64,000 nucleotides of DNA from Paulinella micropora (taxonomy: Eukaryota; Cercozoa; Imbricatea; Euglyphida; Paulinellidae): contig WBZZ01005239.1 of the NCBI GenBank assembly GCA_019918135.1, forward strand, positions 145,001 through 209,000. The letters run 5' to 3'. Below, one piece after another: positions 11,602 to 22,919 of the stretch. Below the pieces are notes generated by a model. It saw only the letters and a list, made by a program, of their open reading frames with translations, was not told the DNA's origin and did no database searches. The translations under genes were made by a program, and so were the position numbers. The stretch's first letter is position 1; the number at the start of each line of letters is the position of its first letter.

Positions 11602-14150
11602 GCACTCGTCTGCTTCCGGAAGGAAAGGTGCACGAAGTGCAGCTGGGCCCGCGACTTCTGAGTCCGAGTCCGAGTCCGAGACAATTCTGCGGATAATTCG
11701 CCGTCGTCGGCAAGATTGCAAACGAGTTTGCAGTTGATCTTGCAGCTGAACAGCCACCTTTGACTCAGGCGCTGAGGGGAGCGAGGGCTGAGGCTGAGCG
11801 GGTGCATGACCTCCGGGAGGGACGATTGGCTCATCCTCGCTAGACGTAGAAGAATCACTTTCATTTCCACTGCTCATGCTTTCCTGTTGAAACTCCTCTT
11901 CATCCTCCTGGCCTCACTGTCTTCTGACCCTGACCCACGCCTACCTCGGCCCCGACCACCCCTACCTCCCCGACCGCCCCTACCACCACGAGCGCGAGCA
12001 CGAGCACTACCGCCCCTACCACTACGAGCGCCAGCAGGAGCCCTACCGCTCATACCCCTGCCTGCTGCAGGCTGGGGCTGCGCTTCAGATTCGTTTCCCT
12101 CCCCCAGCCCCTTCGCTTCCTCCCCCCCCCCCCCCCTGCCCGATCTCGCACTTGCAGTTGAGAGAGTGAACGTATACGGCATCGATCAACAAAGCCTTTC
12201 TGCCTGCAGGTAAAATATATATTAGTTGGGCAAGCAACGGAACTGGAAAAGTATTACCTTTGACTGGCTGACGATGAAGCGCCAGCCTGACTTTCAGCTC
12301 AGGGACCGTCGCTTTGGCCAGCGCAGGCGCTCCTGACTCCAAGAATCGATTGACTTTGTCTGCATCTACCGGGGGTGGTCTGCTGAAATCCCACACCTAT
12401 CAAGGACATACACAATTAGAAAGAATCAGACGACAAAGCGATTATACCTCGTTTGGATCCAGATATCGACATCCTTTCCACGCGGGGTGGGGAGGGGCAG
12501 CGCGGTCGTTGCGGAAGCTGACCCGAGGCATCCGAAGACGCTCCTCCTAGGCCTCGCTGAGTTTGTACTTACCGGAAATGCGGGCCTCTCTATCAGCAGG
12601 CACAGACCACAAATCGACAGGTAACTCATCTAACACCCTGACATTGACCTGCCACTGTTTCCCAGCTGCATCTGTTCATGTGAAATGAGCCTGCCTACCC
12701 GCTAGACCCCCCTCCCCCTCCTCACCATCCCAAACAACCCATTTGGGGTTCAGCAAGTGGCCATCTTTTAAAATATCGTCAAACCACTCCCTCTCCTGCG
12801 GTGAACAATATTTTGTTGCAAGTCCGCGGACATTGGCTGCGACCTTCACTCCACCGGTGGGAGCTTTGCCGGACGGTCGGCAGGGTTTGGAGGTCGCGCA
12901 TAAGGGCGCAAAAGGGGGCCATCTACCTTGTCATCCTCGCCCCGCCAATTCTGTTCTGCATGCCCCCAGACCTTGTACCTTACTTCCGGAAGATAGCTGG
13001 CAGTGACATCACCGGCCTACCAAACAAACAATTAATAAGAAAGGCATAGATAGCAAGACATGTTGACCTCATACTGATAGGCCAGAGGACGCCGGTAGTG
13101 CTTGATTTTCTTGTTCCTGCACTGGTTAAAATAGGCTCGCCAATCATAATCGGAAGCAACAAGGAGCAAAACGTACTTTTCCAAAAAAAAATTCAGACCG
13201 ATCAGAAGTTTGAACAAACCCTGCGCCACATTGGTTGTGAACAGAGTCGTTCGCCAACCAACGTGGCGCATGATGTAAAAAACCTGATCCTGGAGATTGT
13301 GTGAGTGATTTCTGACAAGACGGTGAGTTCTGATGCGGGCTTTCCAGCCGACAAAAACAAGATGGGCAAAAAAAAGCATCATAACTACATCTGTGTTCTC
13401 GGACCCATCATCCCAATTGACAAACAAGTCGGCAGCAGATGTTGTTTTGGGGTCCCAAACTTCAGCCCGCAGCAGATGATAAAGAATAGTGAGGTTAGCA
13501 TTGGTGCCGTGAGCAATATTAGGCAAATGCGTGAGTATGTAACGAATGCCGGATGCATGTGATGTGGCCCCCCCTGCTAAAAGCTTGAGTACATGTTTGT
13601 TGCGGAAGTCGGGATTGGACCTATTGCATCCGGGAATGTAGAACGGCTTCGTCCTCGCCCTCCGCATCATTTCTTCACCCACACCATGAATTCTCATGAA
13701 CATTACTTTGCAGACAATGATCCCTCTGTACCGAAATATAGTGCGAAAATCGGGACCCGACATGCTTTGTAACTGCCCTATCAACCAAGCCTTCAGCTGC
13801 GCCCGGGACAGTGCGATTGTGTCAGCACGAGACAAGACAACATGGATAGGACTCACCCACGCATTACATTTCAAACTTTTACAACAATTGCATCAGCCAC
13901 AAGCGCACGAAAACACATACCAAGCAACTGCTTCCTAGAGCCTGGCCGCACCTGCTTTGGCTCTCCTTTTCTACGTTTCACGTAATTATATAAAGGCAAT
14001 GGGTCTTTGCGTGACGGGTTACATACGCGACAGGCAAACCTAATACCTCATAAATAGGCAGATTGCTGAGCTGCCACTCCTGCTGGCCCTTGGTAGTGGC
14101 CATGGCCTGGCGACCTTGCTAAAAAACATTCACAACAAGGTAGGCAGATA

Positions 14151-14190
<40 letters not shown>

Positions 14191-14191
14191 A

Positions 14192-14228
<37 letters not shown>

Positions 14229-14258
14229 GAGAGAGAGGGAGAGAGAGAAAGAGAGAGA

Positions 14259-14295
<37 letters not shown>

Positions 14296-14534
14296 AGCAG
14301 GGCGTCGTGGAAAGCATCCCACGTGCTCCCGGAATCGAACACAGTACGTCCAGGAGTCTCGCCCTTGGGCTGAGGGGGCAACGCAGCAGGCGTATTCGCT
14401 GCCCCCTCAAGGTCGCCACCCAACAGATCAGACCAAGCATCGTCTGACTCGGCACTCGTACTCACTTTTGGAGTTATTACGAAGTCCTCTGAGTCCAAGA
14501 CTGATGTCCAGTCTTGGATCTCTTCTTTCGACAT
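11602..14534 (-). CDS. Gene A: spliced DUF7869-like protein with SAP motif and RG-rich tail
   Basis: Exons by GT-AG sites and matching phases: 14534-14295, 14118-14047, about 13951-13921 (junction to the next exon unsettled), about 13875-13068, 13016-12927, 12843-12726, 12671-12573, 12473-12448, 12396-12258, 12203 onward. The large exon reads like the DUF7869 domain of algal, plant and oomycete mobile genes: 'FVNWDDGSEN' (13391-13430), then 'NHSHNLQDQVF' (13275-13320), where that family has D-N..E-N and G-H-T-H..D. The last two exons build a SAP DNA-binding motif, 'VPELKVRLALHR' joined across an intron to 'GRKALLIDAVY'. The C-terminal RG-rich tail lies in another frame after a 15-G run (12122-12136), so the true end is 12085, 11874 or about 11602; an assembly error or decay could explain this. 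A transposase role is inferred from position. Confidence 0.6.
14126..14292. repeat. GA and GAT microsatellites inside intron 1 of gene A
   Basis: On the plus strand (GA)n, then about 17 ATG/GAT triplets, then (GA)n again. All lie between the splice sites of intron 1 of gene A. Confidence 0.85.
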
Positions 14535-14916
14535 GTCAGACAAATTACCACACCTAGACACACTCCATATAAGTGGTGTTTGACTTGTTTGAAACACATG
14601 CCACCACATAACCGCCGAGCAAAATTGTGAATTTTGCACATGGTTTGGTGTTAGCAACACGCGGAAAAACACAATGACAAAGCACTCCAAGGCAAAAAAA
14701 GTGTAAGCATTGGAATGTATGAGTAGCTACTCTTACTTTGTTTTGACATGCATGAAGAGACAACGACATTCACTTTTCTTGAAACGACATAACACAATCA
14801 ATTTTGCAAGGTGCTCAGCACATACAACATTCACTGTCCTTGAAAAAACCCACCATCCAATGCATCACCAAGCAACCATTTGGCACATACAATCACTTCC
14901 ACTTAGCTTGCAGCCC
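14535..14916. other. Upstream region of gene A
   Basis: No gene is seen. With 35723-35860 on the other side of the Polinton-like insert, it would have formed the shared promoter interval between genes A and B. Confidence 0.5.
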
Positions 14917-14922
14917 CATTCC
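14917..14922. repeat. Target-site duplication CATTCC, left
   Basis: The hexamer CATTCC lies directly outside the left TIR, and the same hexamer lies directly outside the right TIR (35717-35722). Six-base duplications are the Polinton/Maverick norm. Confidence 0.93.
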
Positions 14923-15067
14923 AGTAGTATAGGGTGCCACTTTGACACACTTTTTCAATACATACCTCCGTTGAAATCAAAATGATTCCAACGGCTCTCC
15001 TCTTCATTTCGCAAACAAACAATACAGAAAGCAATTATAAGCAAATAAGCCTTAGTCTTAAAAGTTA
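14923..15067 (+). repeat. Left TIR of the Polinton-like element (145 bp)
   Basis: Reverse complement of 35572-35716, with two differences seen by eye, near 14928 and 14944. Confidence 0.95.
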
Positions 15068-15471
15068 TCCACAATAAGAAAAACGGAAAAATGAACTCAA
15101 AACATAAAAACAAATCATTATTCACATCAATCATTGTAATAAAATAAGAAACCATAAAACAACATCGCATAAGCCACCAACCAACTCACAAAGCAACTAA
15201 TCACACCGATCCGCCGAAATTAAAGCCATCCAAAAAATTAAAAAGGCATCCCCACCACACACCAAAAAAACTGATAAATTCTAGATTATCACAGACAACA
15301 TTTTTGGACAACATCAAAGTTTTCATCCACCTAAAAAAGGAAAAATAAAATATCAAACCACGAATAAAAGGAAGAAGAAACAGATCACGCACCTCACAGA
15401 AAATCAGAAAAATGTTTTTTTTGTTTTCGCATTTCTTGTCATTTTCGGACTTCTTTCATTCCTTCAAATAG
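15068..15471. other. Subterminal non-coding region
   Basis: A-rich with short homopolymers. No gene or clear repeat is seen. Confidence 0.5.
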
Positions 15472-15927
15472 ATGAGCGACAGCGAGAGTGTTGATGAAGC
15501 GAGTAGGGAGGAGACAAAGGATTGGGATGAATATTATGAAGACAGATCAGAATCAGTAGTAAAAAGAGATAAGAGAATGATTGAAGATAAAATTGAAATA
15601 TATAAGAATAAAAAAAGTGAAATAGAAAACATAATAGATGAACTATACTCTCGCTTAAATTCTGCCGACCAAAGATTGGAAGTTATTGAAGAGAACAATA
15701 AAAGGAAGGAAGCAATAAATAAAGCAAAACGAAAGAGAAAGAGAAATGAGGAGAATAAAAAGAAAGAAATGAAGTTATTTGATAGTTGGCTTCTAGCAAA
15801 GAAACAGATATTATCTTTAAAGGAAGAAGAATATGCAAGAAATTTAATCGAAAACGGAAAATCTTTTGAAGATGTCTTATTTGAATTGAATACACATCAA
15901 AAGAGATTAGAAAACAATAATGCATAA
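15472..15927 (+). CDS. Unknown protein, charged coiled coil (151 aa)
   Basis: The frame looks whole. It is rich in Glu, Lys and Asn, with a long helical stretch (about residues 30-150) that should form a coiled coil. It begins ATGAGCGAC after an A/T-rich leader. It is the first gene inside the left TIR and reads rightward. No domain is recognised; small charged proteins at the ends of such elements are common and mostly uncharacterised. Confidence 0.6.
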   Translation: MSDSESVDEASREETKDWDEYYEDRSESVVKRDKRMIEDKIEIYKNKKSEIENIIDELYSRLNSADQRLEVIEENNKRKEAINKAKRKRKRNEENKKKEMKLFDSWLLAKKQILSLKEEEYARNLIENGKSFEDVLFELNTHQKRLENNNA

Positions 15928-16097
15928 TTGTCTTGTTTGTGTTGTGTGGTGTCTGCCTACCCGCTCAACTCTCCTAAATCAACACGACACACACGCACAT
16001 AAGATAATATAAACAATTTGTTTTTGTAGTCAAAAGCAAAAACATTAGTAAAAAGCACATAATAGACATATAAATAATTAGAACGGCTATCAGGGCA

Positions 16098-16139
16098 CTA
16101 CCCACATATGTGTTTTTGTGCTTTTTGATATGTGGGTAG
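16098..16139. promoter_or_regulatory. Perfect 12-bp hairpin before a small gene
   Basis: CTACCCACATAT (16098-16109) and its exact reverse complement (16128-16139) are separated by 18 nt. The ATG of the next small frame follows 3 bases later. It could be an operator-like or transcript-end structure. Confidence 0.5.
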
Positions 16140-16142
16140 GTG

Positions 16143-16403
16143 ATGGCTCAGCGAGCAAGACAACCAGAACCAGCGGAGGAGCCCGTTGGCGAACAAGCAC
16201 AAGTTCAACCTGCTCAAGATCCTGATGTTGATGATGCTGAGAATAAAATGAGGGAGCTCGGACTTGGAAGGGAAAGGAAGGTCTATCCTGATAACTCTGT
16301 CAAACTTTTTCGTTTGATGGACAATCTTGTAAAAATCAGTGCATATTACAACCTTGAAGAATTGACTATTTGCAAGGCTTACTTTCAAACTGAAGAAGCC
16401 TAA
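16143..16403 (+). CDS. Unknown small acidic protein (86 aa)
   Basis: The start is the ATG at 16143, just after a perfect hairpin. The N-terminal third is Glu/Gln/Pro/Ala-rich and likely disordered. The rest is a compact segment with 'LGLGRERKVYPDNSVKLFRLMDNLVKI'-type helices. The gene converges on the integrase gene, whose end lies about 30 bp away. No function is assigned. Confidence 0.5.
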   Translation: MAQRARQPEPAEEPVGEQAQVQPAQDPDVDDAENKMRELGLGRERKVYPDNSVKLFRLMDNLVKISAYYNLEELTICKAYFQTEEA

Positions 16404-16431
16404 TAATGGTTGTTATGATAGTGTAATTAAA

Positions 16432-17433
16432 TTACAAATCTAACATTTCTTTTTTCTTTCGTAGTCTTGAGCTAGTCCGTATATTTTCCGGTTTTACATC
16501 TAATGATTTTAATAAATTAATATTTTTTTTCTGTTTAGTCAATTCTTTAACTTTATCAGCCAACTGCTCAGCCGGTTCTGTTTCTTCAGGTTGTTCTTCA
16601 ACTTTAGTTTTCAATAATTCACTAGGCCTAACCAAGTCCTCTTCTGACAAGATGACTTTAAATCCTTTACGGCCTTTAACTTTATAAACGGCTCTACTAA
16701 ATTGTTTATCACCTTTTGAAAAAATAGTTCGTTCTAATTCCTTTCTCACTCTTGTCCCCTTAGGGAATTCATTAATTAAAGGATTTCTGTATATTTCTTC
16801 AGTGTTTTTTTCAGTCCCTTCATAAACATTAATAGGCACTGCTTTAATTGTGTTGTGATATGTTTTATTATATGCATCAACAACCTCATGAATAATAGGT
16901 ACCCATTGAAAATTTTCATTAACTTCCCATATCAAATTTAATTCGTTTCTAATTGTTCTAATAAATCTATCTATTATTCCCATTGTTCTGTGATCGCCTA
17001 TTTGAACCGGCCTGTTGTCAATATTATTTTGTCTAAAATATTCAGCCACTTGACCCTTAAACTCACCACCATCATCTGATGTAATTCTTTCTGGAACTTC
17101 TTTTGTAAATGTTTTTTTGAGACCTTCCAAAACATAGCCTGTTGTTTTGTTTTTAATTGGTTCAATCCAGCCACGACGGCTATAAACATCAATTGCTACT
17201 AGTCCGAAATTATAATTAGCATTTCCTTTCTTAGTTGCCACCTTTGACATATCCATTAAGTCGATAAAAACTTGGCTCAGCGGTTTTGCTTCTGGTGCTG
17301 TTATCGTATTCCATATCTTAGTTGGCTTAGATTGATTATGTATTTCAAGTGCTTCTTCCAGTTTTTCTTTCTGCTTTGTTTCCTCATGATTTTCTTGTTG
17401 TTGTTGTTGCTGATTTGTGTGCTTATTGTCCAT
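16432..17433 (-). CDS. Integrase, retroviral-like (RVE) type of Polintons
   Basis: A 333-residue protein. The RNase H-like core holds 'PLSQVFIDLMDMS' (first Asp), 'RITSDDGGEFKG' (second Asp) and, further on, 'HRTMGIIDRFIRTIRNEL', the region that carries the third acidic position in Polinton integrases. The C-terminal part (about residues 225-285) resembles the small beta-barrel found after integrase cores ('AVYKVKGRKGFKVIL'). It would insert the element DNA with a 6-bp stagger, which fits the CATTCC duplication. It lies near the left end on the minus strand, a common Polinton placement. The frame looks whole. Confidence 0.88.
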   Translation of the reverse strand: MDNKHTNQQQQQQENHEETKQKEKLEEALEIHNQSKPTKIWNTITAPEAKPLSQVFIDLMDMSKVATKKGNANYNFGLVAIDVYSRRGWIEPIKNKTTGYVLEGLKKTFTKEVPERITSDDGGEFKGQVAEYFRQNNIDNRPVQIGDHRTMGIIDRFIRTIRNELNLIWEVNENFQWVPIIHEVVDAYNKTYHNTIKAVPINVYEGTEKNTEEIYRNPLINEFPKGTRVRKELERTIFSKGDKQFSRAVYKVKGRKGFKVILSEEDLVRPSELLKTKVEEQPEETEPAEQLADKVKELTKQKKNINLLKSLDVKPENIRTSSRLRKKKEMLDL

Positions 17434-17460
17434 CCAATCTATTATATATAATAGATTATA

Positions 17461-18009
17461 TCAAAATTTTAAGAAACATTTTTCAACACCACTTTTTTCT
17501 TTCTTAGCACCACCAGAAGATTGATTATATACTTTTACACTTACACTGCTTGACTTTTTACCCTTACTTTTCTTTACTGGTATTTCCTCTTCACTTTCTT
17601 CACTTTCGCTTTCGCTCTCATCAGGCTCAGGCCGATTTATTTCGACACGTCGAAATAGATCAGGTTTCTTAATAGTCTTTTTCTTCGTTCTCTTAGTTTC
17701 AGCCTTCGCTCTTTTGATTTTCATTTTAGCAATCTTTTCTGCGATAATGTCTGTGAAATCACATTCTTCATCGCTCTCACTGCTTTCTTCTGGTGTATCA
17801 TCTTGGTCTTTTCCATTAATGATATCACTAGCAACACCCATTTCGGCCATGCGGTTTATCTTTTCCTCCATCTCTTCATCATCACCTACATAAGCATTTC
17901 TACATGTTGCTAATTTCTCTTTCGCTATTTCAACCTTATGTTGCTTTTTACTCTTAATACTTTCCACAGCCTTACCCCAATTCTTGCGACTTGCTTCGGG
18001 GGACGGCAT
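17461..18009 (-). CDS. Unknown charged protein (182 aa)
   Basis: Starts ATGCCGTCCCCCGAAGC on the minus strand, just upstream of the integrase and probably co-transcribed with it. It is low-complexity, with alternating Lys/Arg-rich and Ser/Glu-rich blocks (for example 'ESESEESEEEIPVKKSKGKK'), and is likely disordered and nucleic-acid-associated. No domain is recognised. Confidence 0.5.
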   Translation of the reverse strand: MPSPEASRKNWGKAVESIKSKKQHKVEIAKEKLATCRNAYVGDDEEMEEKINRMAEMGVASDIINGKDQDDTPEESSESDEECDFTDIIAEKIAKMKIKRAKAETKRTKKKTIKKPDLFRRVEINRPEPDESESESEESEEEIPVKKSKGKKSSSVSVKVYNQSSGGAKKEKSGVEKCFLKF

Positions 18010-18069
18010 TCTATACTAAGATTTTTATATTTTAGTATTTTTAAAATTAAATATTTATTTTATATATCA

Positions 18070-21000
18070 ATGTCGCAATATAAATCATTACTTGGCCTTA
18101 ATGAGTTGGCAGTTGATAGTCTAGACATAAAAAACTTAGACCTTACCAACACTAATATTATTGGTCTGAATACAGACAGAGTTCCAGAAGATGCTGACCC
18201 CGTAAATCTTTATTTCACTCACGGCCGATTTGATACACGTCTCGCTTTAAAATCAACTACGGATGTCAAAGAAGGAAAAAATTTATACTATACAGAGCAA
18301 CGAGTTAGGGATAATGACGAAGTCAAAGCCTCAACTCAACACCGCTCTAATACAAGTAATCCACACCAAACAAGTTTATACAATTTGATAGACACAAACA
18401 TATTTGCACAAGCGAGCGGACAATACTTAACTTACAATGATGTAGAAGGTAAATGGAAGAATACCGCCCTCGGTTCAATTGACACATTCTCTGATGTAGT
18501 CATTACAGCACCAGTGGCGATGAATAGTTATCTAACATATAACTCAATAAACTGGGTAAATAAAACTTTTCCAATAAATGTTGATGAATTCGGCAATATT
18601 AGTATGGGCGGTAATTTGAATATAACGGGAGTTAATTTACTAAATACCAAAGATGTTGATACTTGGATATCAGAGCACGAAGACAATAATGATAAAGTGT
18701 CCGCGGATGGTTCAATTAATACACACAGCGATGTTTTAATTACAGGAACACCCGCCGATAACCAACTGCTCATTTATAGCACAGGGCAATGGAGAAACAC
18801 AAACTCACCTTTTCTTAGATTGGATGGTCTCGCTATGATGTTTGGAGATTTAAATATGGGAGGTTTTAATGTAGCAAATGTCGGTAATGTTGATGGTGTT
18901 GATGTTTCGGCTCTTGACACCGCAGTCGTTAAACTAACGGGAGACCAGACTATAACAGGAAACAAAATATTTACTACTTATTTGGGTGTAAAAGATTCAA
19001 ATCCATTAAACACTGGTAAGTTATTCTTCAATTACAACAATGATACAGGTTCTATTTATTCGTCGGAGGCAGGTGGGGCAACGGGATATCCACTAAGCAT
19101 TGTTGGTTCTTCCATACTTCTTGCTTCTACCACAGGGAGTGGGATAACATTGACAGGCAATGTTTTAAATTTTAGTGGCACAACAGCAATCAGCGGACTT
19201 CCAGCACCATTCTATGACACCGATGCTTCAACAAAAGCATATACTGATACGAAACTAGCAAAGGACGGCACAACGGCTATGACGGGCAGTTTAAATATGG
19301 GCGGTTTTGCGATTACGAATGTCGGTAATGTTGATGGTATTGATGTTTCTGCTCTTGATACTTCTGTGGTTAAATTAACAGGAGACCAAACCATAGCAGG
19401 AATTAAAACATTTAGCAGTATAATAAATGCGAGTGCGGGTCTTGATATGAAAAGCCAAAGCATAACAAATGTTAATCTTGTTGATGGCATTGATGTTTCC
19501 GCCCTTGACACTTCTGTCGTTAAACTAACAGGAGACCAAACCATAGCAGGGAATAAAAAATTTACATCAACTTTGGAAGTAAGTGGTTCGTCCAATCCTA
19601 CTACTTTTGACGGCATCGGCATAGCCTTTGATACAAAAATAGGAATGATTGCCGCACAAAAAACAGCAACAGCGACTTGGTATCCGATACAAATAACGGG
19701 TTCGTATGTTGAGTTATATTCGGGTAATACTTTAATTATATCCGCAACTGGCACTACACTATCTTTGAATAACAACAAAATAACAAACTTAGCCACACCA
19801 TCAGCAACAACGGACGGAGCAAACAAAAGTTATGTGGATACATTAGACGGGCAAAATGTGAAACTAACAGGAAACCAAACCATAGCAGGAATTAAGACAT
19901 ATAGCAGTGGCGTTGAAATTACTGGAAATTCAATCAATTCAACAACAAAGGGCACATTTATCGTTTTCAATTCTACCAGTAATATCGGCTCTATTGCTAG
20001 TTTGGATATGAAAACTGCAACATATTACAACTTTGAAATTTCTGCGAAAAAAATAAGTTTTATTATTGACGGGACGATTGTCGGTTGGGTAAATGCTTCG
20101 GGGCTAGATTGTAATAGTAGCAAAATAGCCAACCTTGGAACTCCGACATTAGCGACGGACGGAGCGACAAAAGGGTATGCGGACATATTGGACGGGCAAA
20201 ATGTAAAACTATCAACAGACCAAACCATAACAGGAAGTAAAACATTTAATGGGGCTAGCACTACGATAAAATATCTAACTTTAACGAACAATGCTGATTT
20301 TAATAATCAAACTATCACTAATGGAGGAAATATAACATATAATGGGGCGAGGATATTAAACCAAAATGGAGGAGATATATTCTTTTCACAGACATCAGGA
20401 GATTACCAGTATTTCTTATTTACTCTAAATACTGCTACAAGCGGAACCGCAAACCAAAGAGGTTATGTATTTACGAATGTAGCATCTGATGTAAAAGGGG
20501 CGGGACTTTATATTTCAAAACTTTTGGATAATAAAAGTGCTTCGTCTGACATTGTCCGTTTTAACAATGCTGGCGGTATGCGGTTTTATGGTGCCTTAGA
20601 TATGAACTCAAACAATATAACAAATGGCGGAACAATAACGGGAACTACAATTACTTCAACCGCGGGTATATCAACGACGACACTAACGGCGAGTGGATTA
20701 ATAACGGCAAATGCGGGATTACATATACTGGCACACTAACATCAGCAACGAATGCCAGTGGAGCGAAAATAGGAGTTCAGGGAATAACAGACGGAACAAA
20801 TGCAAAAGGAATATTTCTATGGGATACGACTAATACGAGTTGGGGGATTTATGCAGCATCTGGTGGGGTTGCAAACACTAGAAGTTTGGCAAATGGTTTA
20901 GCCGTTTCAGGAAATGATTTTAGTTCGTATGCTTTTCGTTTTAGAGTGGCTAATGATGCTACGATGGGTTTTGTGTGGGAGAATTCAGCGGAGCAATTGT

Positions 21001-21868
21001 TGATGTCATTGAATGGATTAAACGGGACATTATGGACAAAAGGATTGATTACGGCAAATGCGGGAATTACATATTCTGGGGTGCTATCATCGGCATTAGC
21101 ATCAACTAATGGGGCAAAAATAGCAATTCAAGGACAAACAGACGGGACGAATGCGAGAGGAATATTTGTATGGGATGCTACTGATTCAAACTGGGGAATT
21201 TATATGTCTCAGTCTGGGAATAATAAATCATTAAGTGGAGGAACAGCACCAGCAGGAGGAGGTGGAGGATTAACTTCTTATGCTATTAGATTTAGAGTGA
21301 ATGGTTCTTCAACGAGTGGGTTCATATGGGAGAATAATTCAAATACTGCTTTAATGTCATTAAGAGCGAGCGATGGACAATTATGGGTATTGTCTAATCC
21401 AATTCAATATTCAGACAGGAGAAAAAAAGAAGATATAAAGGAATGCTTAGGCTTAGATTTTATTAATAAGTTAAATCCAGTCTGCTATCGTATGATTGAT
21501 GACAACAAGAAATGTAGGACTGGCTTAATAGCACAGGAATTAGAAGAAATACTAACAGAAATGGATATACTAGATTTTGGTGGTTTTATAAAAGAAACAA
21601 TTATGGTTCCGTGTCCAAAGCAAAGAAAAGAATACGAATTGAAGGTGTGAGTGTTAATCCAGAAGATGTTAAATGTATTGATAGTGGTGATGTCGGTTAT
21701 GGTATAGGTTATTCAGAGTTTATCGCACCATTAATTAAGGCCGTTCAACAATTATCAGAAAAGATAGTTAATTTAGAAAAAGAAAATAATAATCTCATGA
21801 ATATACTACAAGACCAAGCAAATCAATTGGCAGAAATACGAGCAGTCGTTTTTGATAATGTCAAATAA
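18070..21868 (+). CDS. Tail-fibre-like protein with S74-type chaperone domain
   Basis: Start chosen at 18070, where TATATCA precedes ATG as at two other starts in this element. The first half has repeated beta-rich units with a signature like 'NVDGIDVSALDTSVVKLTGDQTI' (five or more, between 18870 and 20240), as in phage tail fibres. Near 21415-21560 comes 'SDRRKKEDIKECLGLDFI...LNPVCYRM', the start of the Peptidase_S74 intramolecular chaperone of endosialidase-type fibres, which trims and trimerises fibres. The segment up to 21868 is a leucine-rich coiled coil. It probably forms a host-binding fibre on the virion. The region is broken in a few places. Confidence 0.75.
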
Positions 21869-22211
21869 TACGACTAGACTTCACAGACCCCCACCTATTA
21901 TGGATATGGATGGCGAACTAACTCCAGAATTAAAGTCCCGTGTTCTTGAAGTAGAACTAAAGACTGAGGAGAAAAAAATAGAGCACGAATTGGAAGATAA
22001 CTGGAATTGTTGTTGTATAAAAAACAGACCGACAGACAGCCGACTTATTAAATACTTATTTCAAATGGGTGTCATCGTGGCCATTATAGCCCTTTGTATC
22101 GTGAGGCTATCTGAAAAGAACTTGCCGTGCGAGGTTGCTAATACTTATGTCGGAATCCTAACATTGCTTATCGGCATTTGCCTTCCTTCGCCTTCTAGTT
22201 CAAAGAAATGA
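21858..22211 (+). CDS. Small membrane protein (about 117 aa)
   Basis: The ATG at 21858 overlaps the end of the fibre region by about 10 bp. Residues about 70-85 and 95-112 are hydrophobic ('MGVIVAIIALCIVRL' and 'VGILTLLIGICL'), making two membrane segments after a charged N-terminal half. It may be a holin-like or virion membrane protein, but that is speculation; only the membrane topology is visible. Confidence 0.55.
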   Translation: MSNNTTRLHRPPPIMDMDGELTPELKSRVLEVELKTEEKKIEHELEDNWNCCCIKNRPTDSRLIKYLFQMGVIVAIIALCIVRLSEKNLPCEVANTYVGILTLLIGICLPSPSSSKK

Positions 22212-22458
22212 GCATTCATATAGTTGAGTTTTATACCAAGAAGCATCACTACCTGAGCACATTAACGGCAGGGCTTCATCAAAACTAACACACCAATCAC
22301 TAAAAGGTTTATACACACATTTAAATTTGGTTTCTATTCCTTTTTGAATACACCACACACAACTCTCATTTTTTTTCTCGCTTACCCGTGAGTAAAAGTC
22401 GCAGCCAGTCCGCGAAAATATTTTTGTTATTAAAAAGTTTATGAGTAGTAATATAATC

Positions 22459-22822
22459 ATGGCTACTGAATATAAATACCAAAAGATTATTTTTCTAAGC
22501 AATAATTTTGCTGGAGGAAGCAAAACATTTAATAAAAATATCCAAATGTCATTCACACCAACAAAAATGAATATAAAATTTATCCACTATATGAACGACC
22601 AGACCGAAACCAAAACCAGAATTCTTTACATGGATAGAATGGAATTATTGGAACATTTGCGGACAGCACTACAGCAAACATTTCAAATCTTGGTTATAAT
22701 TTAGGTGTCGTTGGATGGACAGACGGCCAATATACATTTAAAGTCCTTGAAACCGACAGCGGAAATATTGATACAGGAAATTTAGCGGGAAGAATTGTTG
22801 TATGCCTAGAATTCGTTGCGTA
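22459..22822 (+). CDS. Unknown small virion-type gene region
   Basis: ATG at 22459 within TAATCATGG. The region encodes a beta-rich segment ('YKYQKIIFLSNNFAGGS') and ends with a second beta-rich segment. It lies between fibre and packaging ATPase, among structural genes, so a minor structural role is plausible. It appears broken. Two small hairpins follow the end (GTTGC..GCAAC and ATGAATTT..AAATTCAT, about 22813-22852). Confidence 0.4.
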
Positions 22823-22919
22823 GCAACAATGTATGAATTTAGAAATTCATGACTATTTTTGGCTTAATAATATAAGATGCTTAAGATTAACAACGTCAAG
22901 GTGAAACCTGTGAAGCAGG

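Noticed and set aside
22200-22556. A 118-residue Cys-containing frame on the minus strand of the Polinton-like element
   Set aside because: It overlaps the start of the plus-strand gene at 22459 and shows no motif. I could not support it over the plus-strand reading.
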